64,000 nt of DNA from Synechococcus sp. JA-3-3Ab (GTDB lineage Bacteria; Cyanobacteriota; Cyanobacteriia; Thermostichales; Thermostichaceae): assembly GCF_000013205.1 (NCBI RefSeq), contig NC_007775.1:1298501-1362500 (forward strand), read 5' to 3'. This document shows positions 56,656 to 64,000 of the stretch, in pieces. Numbering within the stretch: position 1 is the first letter of the stretch; the number at the start of each line of letters is the position of its first letter. The notes under the pieces were generated by a model. It saw only the letters and a list, made by a program, of their open reading frames with translations. It was not told the DNA's origin and made no database searches. The position numbers and the translations under genes were made by a program.

Positions 56656-56949
56656 ATGCTGACACGAGAAGAGGTGCAACATGTTGCCCACCTGGCGCGG
56701 CTGGAGCTTACGGAAGAAGAGGAAATCCAGTTTACCGAGCAACTGGCCGATATCTTGGCCTACGTGGAGCAACTGAAAGAACTGGATACGGAAGGGGTAG
56801 AGCCCACCTTTCATGTGCTGGATGCGGAGCTGCCCACTCGCCCCGACCAAGTGGAGCCCTACCCCAATATCGAAGGGATCCTGGCCAACGCCCCTGACCG
56901 GGCAGACATGTTCTTCAAGGTGCCCCGCATTTTGGAAGGGGAAGACTGA
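56656..56949 (+). CDS. gatC: Aspartyl/glutamyl-tRNA amidotransferase subunit C
   Basis: The 97-aa GatC starts MLTREEVQHVAHLARLELTE and ends FFKVPRILEGED. With GatA and GatB it converts Glu-tRNA(Gln) to Gln-tRNA(Gln). GAAAGGAAGG upstream of the ATG is a good ribosome site. gatA and gatB are not in the window. The tRNA-Lys gene on the other strand begins 2 bp after its stop. Confidence 0.94.
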   Translation: MLTREEVQHVAHLARLELTEEEEIQFTEQLADILAYVEQLKELDTEGVEPTFHVLDAELPTRPDQVEPYPNIEGILANAPDRADMFFKVPRILEGED

Positions 56950-56951
56950 CA

Positions 56952-57023
56952 TGGGTCGGCAGGGATTCGAACCCTGGGCCAATCGGTTAAAAGCCGAGTG
57001 CTCTACCGCTGAGCTACCGACCC
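56952..57023 (-). tRNA. tRNA-Lys (anticodon UUU)
   Basis: A 72-nt cloverleaf on the minus strand: acceptor GGGTCGG/CCGACCC, D-arm AGCTCAGCGGTAGAGC, anticodon loop CTTTTAA, T-arm CAGGGTTCGAATCCCTG. CCA is not encoded. Confidence 0.96.
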
Positions 57024-57123
57024 AAGTTTGCAGTTTTGTCATATTAGCAAAGCTTCTGTCACATTCGCAAAGGTTCTGGCCGTATCCCCAAAAATCTTGC
57101 TATGCTGGACTCAAGTCAACCCT

Positions 57124-57522
57124 GGGGCTGTAACGGTTTCGACGGGGTGGCGAACATGGGTTCATGAGGCAGGTCGGGATTGAGCTTATCCCGTTACCAC
57201 CAGGCTCAAAAAAGTACGTGCGAACAACGTCGTACCCTTTGCTCGTAAAGCGGCTGCTTTGGCTGCCTAAGGCTCAGTAACCGAAAACTTACTCTGAGCT
57301 CGAGGATCTGCTCACGACCCCGTTAAGTGGGCGGATCACAGCCCCAACGGGTGCAGCTCTCTACTCTGGCTCCGTCGAGGGAGAGACTAAGATTAGGCGG
57401 AGAACTCCCATCGCCGGGATCCAAGCGGCGCTCCCCGCCTCGAGGGTCAAAGAGGCTAAATCTGTGAATGAGTGATCCCTCAGTACCCATCTCGGACACG
57501 GGTTCGACTCCCGTCAGCTCCA
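57124..57522 (+). ncRNA. ssrA: Transfer-messenger RNA (one piece)
   Basis: The 5' end GGGGCTGTAACGGTTTCGAC and 3' end GGTTCGACTCCCGTCAGCTCC form the tRNA-like domain. The tag frame encodes ANNVVPFARKAAALAA followed by TAA, a typical cyanobacterial degradation tag starting A-N-N and ending A-L-A-A. Both halves are on one strand within 399 bases, so this is not the permuted two-piece form. tmRNA rescues stalled ribosomes with SmpB. A terminator follows at 57542. Confidence 0.96.
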
Positions 57523-57541
57523 TTTCCCAAAGTTGAACAAT

Positions 57542-57580
57542 GCCCAGAAGTTCCTACACAGCAAGGCTTCTGGGCTTTTT
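57542..57580 (+). terminator. Intrinsic terminator after ssrA
   Basis: GCCCAGAAG pairs with CTTCTGGGC across a 16-base loop and is followed by five T. It lies 20 bp after the ssrA 3' end. Confidence 0.9.
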
Positions 57581-57659
57581 GATATTCTTGACAGCCCACC
57601 CAAATCCGTTGGATCCCGATTCGGTCAGCGCGATGAGGGACAGGGGGTGGATATGGCGC

Positions 57660-59678
57660 TCACTGCTGGTTGGAATGACTCAAGCTGCAGCAGCCTTTGA
57701 TCTTTGGCGGAGGCGGGGGCACATCCAAAGCCGGGTTGCACTCAAAGAAGCCCAGGGGCTTGAGCATAAAGCCGATGTAGCTAACCGGCATCACTGGCCA
57801 GTCCTCGGTGCGGGGGAAGTGATTGCAGCCAAAGCTATACCAGAGCACCAGGCGGGTGTTTTCCAGGGAGCGGTTCGCTTGCGTCCATTGCACCAGCCCT
57901 TCGCCACCGGGATGTTGGTTGGGGTAGTTCCCTGCTGGGAACTTCTCGCCGGGATGGTAGGGCGTGGCCCAGAGGTGGTGGGCCAGGTATCCTGCCCGTC
58001 GGTACAGCCAAGAGTCGGGGTGGGCCAAAAGCTGGACGTTTTCCCCCGGCATCAGTTTGTAGGCCACCGGCTGCCCCAGGCGATTGTGGCGGTTGGGGTT
58101 GACAATCTTCCAGTAGCGCCCCCGCAAGGGATCCACCGTTTGCTTAGCTTCCTGCTCGGTTTTGAGCAGGGTGGAGCGGGCGCGGAAGGCGTTTCCGTAG
58201 GGGTTATCCGGCCCCGGCGGCAGCGGCTCGGCATGCACTTCGTAGAGGGAGTTGCCCGGCCCATCCACCGCCATGTCCAGGCGAACGGTGAAAAAGTGCT
58301 GGTGGTTGAGACCAGAGAGCTGCGGCGCCACCAAGACGCCAAATTCCGGCTCCTCCCCCGGCAGGGTGGCGCAGGTGTTGATAATGCCGGTGAGCTTGGC
58401 CTCGAACTCCAGGGTGCCATCCTGGTAAAAGTACCAGAAAAAGCCGTAGTCGTAGTTGCCGATGGTGGTAAAGAAAGAGAGCACCAGCCGCCGCGAGCGC
58501 CGCACCTGGGCTCGCTCCGTGCGCCAGTCGGTGTGCTTCCAGAGCACGCCGAAGTCTTCTTCGTGCATGCAGATGGCGTTTTTGAGGAGCATGGGCTCGC
58601 CGCTGTTGCTGGGCAGCCAGGCATCGAAGTAGTAGATCTCCCCCAGGCAGTCGCAGCCCAGGCGCAGGGAATTGGCCTGCATGCCGATGCCGTATTCCCC
58701 CACGTCAAAGGCGTTCTTGCGGCAGTGGGGATCGCGGGGATCGCCGTAGGGCACCACCATCTCGGCTACCGAAGCGCGGTAGAGGATAGGACGAAGCCGG
58801 CCCTGATCCTCATAGCCCACCTGATGCAGCACCAGCCCCTCGCGGGGGTTAAAGCTGATGCGCAGATCCCACTTCTGCCAGCGGATGTGATGGCCTTCCA
58901 CCTGGAAGCTCACCCCTTGGGGCTGGGTAATTTCCAAAGGCTTCAAATCTTGGCGAAACTCTTTGAAGAAGATCTCGTCGAAATTGCCATCTTCCGGGGG
59001 CAGAGGCCAGGGGCCGCGATCCTCCACCTTGACGACCTGCATTTGGTTGAGGTCGATCCAGGGGTAGAGGCCCTCGATGGGACGGGCATAGCCATTGTCG
59101 TAAGGAGAAGTGCGCAGGAAACACAGGCCCCGCACCAGACGCCGCCCCTCTTCTTCCGGGATCCCAAAGTAGCCCACCGTCCAGTAGTCCACCATCACCC
59201 GCTCCACATCGGCAATGCCCCGCCGCTGCAGGGCGGCCAGGAATTGGGGATCCGCCTTGAGCAGGCGGTCGCAGGCGTACACCTCATCGTCCAAAAGGGG
59301 CGGCTGCATGCCGGGGACGAGCTGCCAAGAGCACACCTGCTGCCGGGAGAGGGAGACCACCGCCTCATACGTGCTGCCCTCGGCGGGATCCAACAGCACC
59401 GCAAACGCCTGCCGATCCCAGGGCTGGCCCGGCTGCCACGCTTCCATCCAAGGCCGCTCCGGCTCCTGCAGTTGGATGGTGACGAAGCGGCAGCGGGAAG
59501 CAAGAGGGCGCTCCTGACGCAGGATTTTGACCACTTCCCGGATTTCTTCGCCATTTAGGGGATCCAGAGGGTGGCTGGGCCACTCCAGCCGGGAAGCAGA
59601 GCCCCTCGACGGGCGATGTCGATAGCGCTCCGAATCGTGCGGAGCAGACTGAGGACTTCGCGGAAGTTCACAAATCAC
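57660..59678 (-). CDS. Copper amine oxidase (topaquinone enzyme)
   Basis: The 672-aa enzyme oxidises primary amines to aldehydes with release of ammonia and H2O2. The topaquinone-forming Tyr is in TIGNYDYGFFWYF (about Tyr409). Copper ligands are NHQHFF and a later His in FGCNHFPRTEDWP. The catalytic base Asp is in YYFDAWLPS. The three-domain length is normal. No Sec or Tat signal is obvious, suggesting a cytosolic enzyme or misjudged start (GTG at 59678). Copper amine oxidases are not universal in cyanobacteria. Confidence 0.93.
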   Translation of the reverse strand: MICELPRSPQSAPHDSERYRHRPSRGSASRLEWPSHPLDPLNGEEIREVVKILRQERPLASRCRFVTIQLQEPERPWMEAWQPGQPWDRQAFAVLLDPAEGSTYEAVVSLSRQQVCSWQLVPGMQPPLLDDEVYACDRLLKADPQFLAALQRRGIADVERVMVDYWTVGYFGIPEEEGRRLVRGLCFLRTSPYDNGYARPIEGLYPWIDLNQMQVVKVEDRGPWPLPPEDGNFDEIFFKEFRQDLKPLEITQPQGVSFQVEGHHIRWQKWDLRISFNPREGLVLHQVGYEDQGRLRPILYRASVAEMVVPYGDPRDPHCRKNAFDVGEYGIGMQANSLRLGCDCLGEIYYFDAWLPSNSGEPMLLKNAICMHEEDFGVLWKHTDWRTERAQVRRSRRLVLSFFTTIGNYDYGFFWYFYQDGTLEFEAKLTGIINTCATLPGEEPEFGVLVAPQLSGLNHQHFFTVRLDMAVDGPGNSLYEVHAEPLPPGPDNPYGNAFRARSTLLKTEQEAKQTVDPLRGRYWKIVNPNRHNRLGQPVAYKLMPGENVQLLAHPDSWLYRRAGYLAHHLWATPYHPGEKFPAGNYPNQHPGGEGLVQWTQANRSLENTRLVLWYSFGCNHFPRTEDWPVMPVSYIGFMLKPLGFFECNPALDVPPPPPKIKGCCSLSHSNQQ

Positions 59679-60472
59679 AGAAATAACCTTGAATTCTACA
59701 GAAAATGGATTGACTGGGTGACGATCCGTTGAAAAATGCCGCAGGGATCCCCCTGCCCGCCAGCGCAGGTGTTCTGAGCGAGCTCATCAACCAACCAAAA
59801 CAGGGCAGGGGAGAATCTCGGCAGCGGGACAAATCGCTCCTCGGCTGGCCGCTGTCGCCAGCCGGCAGTTTCGAGAAACGCGGCCAGCAAGAGAACAGGA
59901 CCAAAGGATGCCAGGAAGAATGCGGCTTCGTAAATCAGCCAACCGGAGGGGGATCCCCGCCCGCTAACCAAAGGAAGAGGGCAGCCGCGCCAACGCAAAC
60001 CGAACAATATCGAACAATCTCCAGAAACTAACTATAGGCTTCCGGGGGAAGAGATCCCAGCTCAAAATCAGCAGCAATTGCTTTAGGCCAGACGTGGCAC
60101 AGGACAGCATAAAAAAGAATAAACGCTTCACGCAGGCTGAGGGCAAACCCACCAAGAAGAGGCTTATCTGGCGCCACTCTCTTTTCAAACCCGAACCCAT
60201 TTCGGCTTGCCCTAACCCCACCTGTCGGAGGGATCCCCAGGGTTGGGATCCAAGGCGCAACTGCTCATCACTATAGCAGAGGCTCCCCCCTCGGCCACAA
60301 GCCCTGCCCCGCAGAGCCCACCGCCGCTTTCGACAACCCCCACCCGCGAATTTGAAGTTTAGCTTGGGTTTAAGGTTCGTGTCCCCCAATACATCCCTGA
60401 ACAGTGTGCTGAAATTATGCCTAAAGTTAAGGATTTCCGACAGGAGGATCCCCCTAATGAAAATCGTCCACA
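59679..60472. other. Long intergenic stretch with no recognised gene
   Basis: Nearly 800 bp between the amine oxidase and the sensor kinase. Short frames on the minus strand (for example 60007-59696) have hydrophobic patches but no family signature or ribosome site. The region has three GGATCC sites, and AT-rich segments near 60000-60130 and 60400-60470 that could hold promoters. I see no RNA gene. Confidence 0.4.
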
Positions 60473-63163
60473 ATGAGGCAGGGCTTCTGGAATAACCAAC
60501 CGTTTTGGTGGGGGGAGATGGCTTCAACTCGATACCGTCTGGTGCCGGTGGGGCCAGGAGACAGCGGCTTTTATCCAGAGCATCTCTATTTGGCTCTGGA
60601 AGCCACCCAACTGGGCTACTGGCAACTGGATCTGCGCAGCGGGGAGCTGAGCAGTTCGCCTCAGTGCAAGGCCAAATACGGACGGGATCCCGGCGAGGAG
60701 TTCACCCTGGAGATGTTTTTTGAGCGGGTTCACCCGGAAGATCGCCCAAGGGTGAAGGAAGCTTTGCAGTCGGCGGGGCGCAGGGCGACGGAGGGGGATC
60801 CCAACTTTTCGGTGGAATATCGGGTTTACCAGGCCGACGGCCAGATGCGCTGGCAGCTTTCCCAGGGGGTTGTCCTGCTGGGGCCGAAAGGGGATCCCAG
60901 CCATGTTGTGGGCGTAACGCTGGACATCACCGAGCGCAAGGAACTGGAGGCGGCTTTGGCCGAACGGGAGTGCCACTATCGGCAGATGCTGGAAGCTTTG
61001 CCCGACATGCTCTTTCGCCTCGACCGCCAGGGCCGATGTTTGGAGATCAAGCCCCCCAGCAACTTTCCGACGCAGTATCCCCCCGACCATTACTTGGGCA
61101 AAACCCCGGAAGAGCTGTTTCCCCCTGGGGAAGCCCAAGCCGTTCGCCAGCATCTGGAGCTGGCCTTTGCCACCCAGCAAATCCAGGAGATGGAGTACTG
61201 CTGGACGGAATGCTCTTCTGAGCCTCAGTATCGGCAGGCTCGTTTTGTGCCTTTCGAGAACGAGCAAATGCTGGTGATGGTGAGGGATATTACTGCCCGC
61301 AAGCAAGCCGAGCTGAAGCTGCAGCAACAGGTGCAGCGGGAAAAACTGTTCAACCGGCTGATGCAAGCCATCAACGGCTCCCTGGATCTGCCGACCCTCT
61401 TTGAGGTAGCCGTGCAGGAAGTAGGCCAGGTTTTGCAGGCAGCGCGGGTTACCCTTTACCAATATCTACCTGAGGAGCGGGTGTGGGTGGCCATTGTCGG
61501 CCATGTCCGCTCTCCTGAGGTGCCCAGCTTCCTTCACCTGCGCATACCGGATGATCCAGAGATCCCAGCCATCCAGCAGTTGAAGCGGCTGCAGGTTTTT
61601 CACGTGCGGGATCCGCAGCAGGTTGCCGATTCGTTTGCGCTGCAGGAAAGGCAAGACCACCAACTCGGCCCCTGGCTGGGGATCCCCGTGGCCTGCCAAG
61701 GAAAGCTTTGGGGCGCCCTAGCCCTAGGGCGCTTGATCTCTGAGCCGGACTGGCAAGCGGAGGAGATCAAGCTGGCCATAGCGATTGGCGATCACCTGGG
61801 AGTGGCCATCCACCAGGCCGAACTTTATCAAAAGCTGCAGCAAACCAACGCCGAATTGGATTACCAAGTGCGGGTGCGCAACGGCCAACTGCAGCAAGCC
61901 TACGAAGACGAGGCCCTGCTGCAACTGATCACGGAAGAAATTCGCTCCAGCCTAGACGAGCAAAAGATTTTGGAAACCGTGGCGCAAGAACTGGCCCTCA
62001 GGCTGGGTCTTTCCGGCTGCAGGATTGCCCTGCACGACCCAGAACGACAGGCCAGCGTTTTGGCGGTGGACTATCGGCCCGACCAAGGGATCCGCCGTTT
62101 TCCCCTGGAGATCCCCTTTGCCGATTTTGCCGAGGTGCTCCAGCAGCTTCGGGGTGGGCAGTTCTGCTATTTCAGCAACCTTGGCCACCCCTGCTGGCCC
62201 GGCTACGAGCGCCATACCCTGCTGGTGGTTCCCATCTGCGATTTGCGGGATCGAACAGGCCAGCAAAAAGACTCGCTGCTTTTGGGAAATATTTGCGGAT
62301 CCCGTCCGCCGGGGCAGGTGTTTGGCGAGCGGGAGCAACGCCTGATGCAGCGGGTGGCCGGCCAATGTGCAATTGCCATTCGCCAGGCTCGGCTTTACCA
62401 AACCGTGCAGCAGCAGGTGCAGCAGTTGCAGGAGCTCAACCACCTCAAGGACGAGTTTCTGCACATGGTCTCCCACGAGATGCGCACGCCTCTGACCAAC
62501 ATGAAGCTGGCGATTGGGTTTTTATCGAGGGCCAACCTGACCGAGCGGGAACAGCGCTACTTGCAGATTTTGGAGATGGAGACCAACCGCGAGCTGGACT
62601 TGATCAACGAGCTCTTGGAATTGCAAGCTATTGAAGCCGGAAATAGGGATCTCAAGCTGACCTGGTTATCTCCTCAAGAGTGGATCCCCAATCTTTCCGA
62701 GCCCTTCCGGCTGCGAGCTGCCCAGCAGGGCCAACAGTTCCAGGTGGAATGGGATCCCGACCTTTTGCCCCTCTGCACGGATGAGAGCCTGTTGTCGCGG
62801 GTGGTGGGCGAACTTTTGAACAACGCCTGCAAGTACACGCCGGCTGGGGAAAGCATCTGTTTGCGCTTTAGCCAGAGCCATCAACAGGGCCGTCCCGGCT
62901 GGCTGATCGAGGTGGGCAATACAGGGGTGGAAATTCCTCCAGAGGCGCTGCCCCGCTTGTTTGAGAAGTTTTACCGTATCCCGCAGTTGGATCGCCGCAA
63001 GGCCGGGGGAACGGGCCTGGGCCTGGCGTTGGCCAAAAAGGCTATGGAGATCTTGGAGGGATCCCTGACGGTGGCAAGTCACTCTGGCCAAGTCATCTTT
63101 CGAGTGTGGTGCCCCTCTCAAAGTCGAACGCCACAAGCCGGGATCCCAGGCGAATCCACCTAG
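60473..63163 (+). CDS. Hybrid-sensor-free histidine kinase with two PAS and two GAF domains
   Basis: The 896-aa soluble kinase has in order PAS 1 with PAC end (about 38-165, VVGVTLDITERKE), PAS 2 (165-290, MVRDITARKQAE), GAF 1 (305-460, LGPWLGIPVACQGKLWGALALG), a coiled-coil linker, and GAF 2 (500-655, VVPICDLRD). The HisKA domain follows with phospho-His in HMVSHEMRTPLTNMK (about residue 668), then HATPase_c with N box ELLNNACKYTPAGE (about 780) and G box GGTGLGLALAKKAME. GAF domains lack an obvious bilin-binding Cys in the usual C-H context, so a chromophore is not assured. No response regulator is adjacent. The start is uncertain; ATG at 60518 is an alternative. Confidence 0.9.
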   Translation: MRQGFWNNQPFWWGEMASTRYRLVPVGPGDSGFYPEHLYLALEATQLGYWQLDLRSGELSSSPQCKAKYGRDPGEEFTLEMFFERVHPEDRPRVKEALQSAGRRATEGDPNFSVEYRVYQADGQMRWQLSQGVVLLGPKGDPSHVVGVTLDITERKELEAALAERECHYRQMLEALPDMLFRLDRQGRCLEIKPPSNFPTQYPPDHYLGKTPEELFPPGEAQAVRQHLELAFATQQIQEMEYCWTECSSEPQYRQARFVPFENEQMLVMVRDITARKQAELKLQQQVQREKLFNRLMQAINGSLDLPTLFEVAVQEVGQVLQAARVTLYQYLPEERVWVAIVGHVRSPEVPSFLHLRIPDDPEIPAIQQLKRLQVFHVRDPQQVADSFALQERQDHQLGPWLGIPVACQGKLWGALALGRLISEPDWQAEEIKLAIAIGDHLGVAIHQAELYQKLQQTNAELDYQVRVRNGQLQQAYEDEALLQLITEEIRSSLDEQKILETVAQELALRLGLSGCRIALHDPERQASVLAVDYRPDQGIRRFPLEIPFADFAEVLQQLRGGQFCYFSNLGHPCWPGYERHTLLVVPICDLRDRTGQQKDSLLLGNICGSRPPGQVFGEREQRLMQRVAGQCAIAIRQARLYQTVQQQVQQLQELNHLKDEFLHMVSHEMRTPLTNMKLAIGFLSRANLTEREQRYLQILEMETNRELDLINELLELQAIEAGNRDLKLTWLSPQEWIPNLSEPFRLRAAQQGQQFQVEWDPDLLPLCTDESLLSRVVGELLNNACKYTPAGESICLRFSQSHQQGRPGWLIEVGNTGVEIPPEALPRLFEKFYRIPQLDRRKAGGTGLGLALAKKAMEILEGSLTVASHSGQVIFRVWCPSQSRTPQAGIPGEST

Positions 63164-63236
63164 CGCCTTGCGCAGGACTCGAACCTGCAACCATCGACTT
63201 AGAAGGTCGGTGCTCTATCCATTGAGCTAGCAAGGC
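63164..63236 (-). tRNA. tRNA-Arg (anticodon UCU)
   Basis: A 73-nt cloverleaf on the minus strand: acceptor GCCTTGC/GCAAGGC, D-arm AGCTCAATGGATAGAGC, anticodon loop CTTCTAA, T-arm CAGGTTCGAGTCCTG. It abuts the stop of the sensor kinase. CCA is not encoded. Confidence 0.95.
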
Positions 63237-63393
63237 AAGCTGCAGAGCCATTATATCCTTGGAGGAGTTTCCTCCCTGAGGTCGGCTACGCGGCTTAACC
63301 CGCTCTCTTAATGCCCCCCAAGGAGCTTCGTTTGGGGATCCCAGTCGCTAAAGTTATCATGACAAGGTCTTGGTTTGGAGAACCGGGATCTCG

Positions 63394-63840
63394 ATGTCAT
63401 CGCCTCGCGATCCTAGCTCAGTCGAGGAAAAGAAGGCTGCTCGCGGCTGGGGGTCGGAAAACCCTCCCGGCCTGGAATCTCTCTCTCCGCCAGCCAGGCG
63501 CCTGTTGCGCCTCTACCATGGCGGCAGCTTCCTCTTTCTGGGCCTGTTGTGGCTGCTGGTCGGGATCCCCAGCCTTTGGGCGCTGCGGGCAGATATTGTT
63601 CGCCTGTGGAACCATTTCACCTGGACAGGCCTGCGCTATGCCCTATTTTACCGGCCCGGCTGGCCCACCTTTGGTTTGCTGCTTTGCGTCAGCTTCACGC
63701 TGGGGATCTTGATCGCCCAAAGCCGCTACGAGCTGTTTGGGCTCTATCCTATTGAGCGCTTGATGCTGGAGCGCCAGTCCCGCTGGATTTTGTCTTTGCC
63801 CGCCTGGCATCCGCTGCGGCGCTGGCTGGCGCGCACTTAA
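63394..63840 (+). CDS. Small membrane protein of unknown function
   Basis: A 148-aa protein starts MSSPRDPSSVEEKKAARGWG. It has two membrane helices (GSFLFLGLLWLLVGIPSLWAL and TFGLLLCVSFTLGILIA) and a basic C terminus (WHPLRRWLART). I do not recognise the family. The ATG at 63394 is preferred to a GTG/ATG extension at 63370. It ends just before a hairpin repeat that may act as its terminator. Confidence 0.6.
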   Translation: MSSPRDPSSVEEKKAARGWGSENPPGLESLSPPARRLLRLYHGGSFLFLGLLWLLVGIPSLWALRADIVRLWNHFTWTGLRYALFYRPGWPTFGLLLCVSFTLGILIAQSRYELFGLYPIERLMLERQSRWILSLPAWHPLRRWLART

Positions 63841-63844
63841 ATGC

Positions 63845-64000
63845 GCGGAATTTCCCACCGTATAGACGGTGGGAAGGGATAGAGCATAATGAGTTTTCGT
63901 CTGTAAACTACCCGGCTCCGACCGCCCCCCCTTCCCCCCCAACCCCCCGTATACGGGGGGCAGGGGGGCGGGGGGATAGGGGGGGTTCCTGCGGTTTCTA
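63845..64000. repeat. Two palindromic repeats at the window end
   Basis: First, a hairpin CCCACCGT-ATAG-ACGGTGGG at about 63857-63876 followed by AAGGGATAG, matching the repeat at 5905-5940. Second, the palindrome CCCCCCGTATACGGGGGG at 63943-63960 inside C- and G-rich runs, matching 22363-22380. Their occurrence together here suggests they belong to one small-repeat landscape. Confidence 0.7.

Noticed and set aside
57124-57522. Two-piece (permuted) tmRNA, known from some cyanobacteria
   Set aside because: The 5' and 3' tRNA-like halves are in normal order on one strand with the tag frame between them.
57540-59558. 672-codon open frame on the plus strand opposite the copper amine oxidase
   Set aside because: It is a shadow frame caused by high GC at third positions. 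The minus-strand protein has all catalytic motifs and this one has none.
59696-60007. Minus-strand frame of 103 codons as a membrane protein
   Set aside because: Hydrophobic patches only, no ribosome site, no recognisable family, and three competing frames in the same DNA.

Overview
The window comes from a cyanobacterium. It carries psbH and psbN (photosystem II), ycf3 (photosystem I assembly), apcF (phycobilisome core), chlH (chlorophyll synthesis), a likely NDH-1 factor (crr7), and a one-piece tmRNA with a cyanobacterial-type tag. The DNA is GC-rich and packed with the octamer GGGATCCC and its core GGATCC. That pattern, from general knowledge, fits the hot-spring Synechococcus of the JA-3-3Ab / JA-2-3B'a type; the species assignment is inference.

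Layout. 1-1.7 kb: end of an amino-acid-type ABC binding protein, then trpA. 1.7-2.7 kb: IS630-type element, copy 1. 2.7-5.8 kb: 3' half of a HEPN toxin gene and a complete type III restriction subunit (res). 6.2-22.2 kb: housekeeping block (radical-SAM activase, two SPFH proteins, comF, the rpsL-rpsG-fusA-tuf-rpsJ string, dapB, metF, a lipoprotein, a DUF2993-like protein, a FAD oxidase, tatC). 22.5-23.5 kb: IS630-type element, copy 2, inverted relative to copy 1. 23.5-28.3 kb: 5' half of the HEPN gene, an MNT nucleotidyltransferase, and a type III methyltransferase (mod) broken by a 282-bp element and a frameshift and carrying an intein. 28.4-64 kb: core genome (comEC, pilD, chlH, a tnpB relic, pcrA, dapF, psbN/psbH, argJ, an ABC transporter, a Crp-type regulator, apcF, truB, trpS, crr7, ycf3, gatC, ssrA, a copper amine oxidase, a large sensor kinase, three tRNAs).

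Main result. The two IS630 copies are inverted repeats, and the DNA between them (about 2716-22495) has been flipped. If the flanks are rejoined across the shared TA dinucleotide, two reading frames are restored exactly. The 5' HEPN fragment at 23603-23498 joins the 3' fragment at 2716-3037 to give a 141-codon HEPN gene. The end of trpA at 1699 joins the fragment at 22495-22469 to give a native trpA terminus with its own stop. Before the inversion, mod, MNT, HEPN and res formed one tightly overlapping operon on one strand: a type III restriction-modification system with an MNT/HEPN toxin-antitoxin pair between its subunits. That island appears to contain no GGATCC, unlike the rest of the window, which supports acquisition by transfer.

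The mod gene has accumulated further mobile DNA. A 305-residue intein lies inside the DPTC/GSGTT cofactor-binding motif and carries a DUF559/Vsr-like nuclease in the homing endonuclease position. A GC-rich palindromic repeat is inserted in frame within that intein. Two 282-bp, nearly identical inverted elements bracket the gene, one of them splitting off its last 110 codons. A one-base frameshift sits near residue 277.
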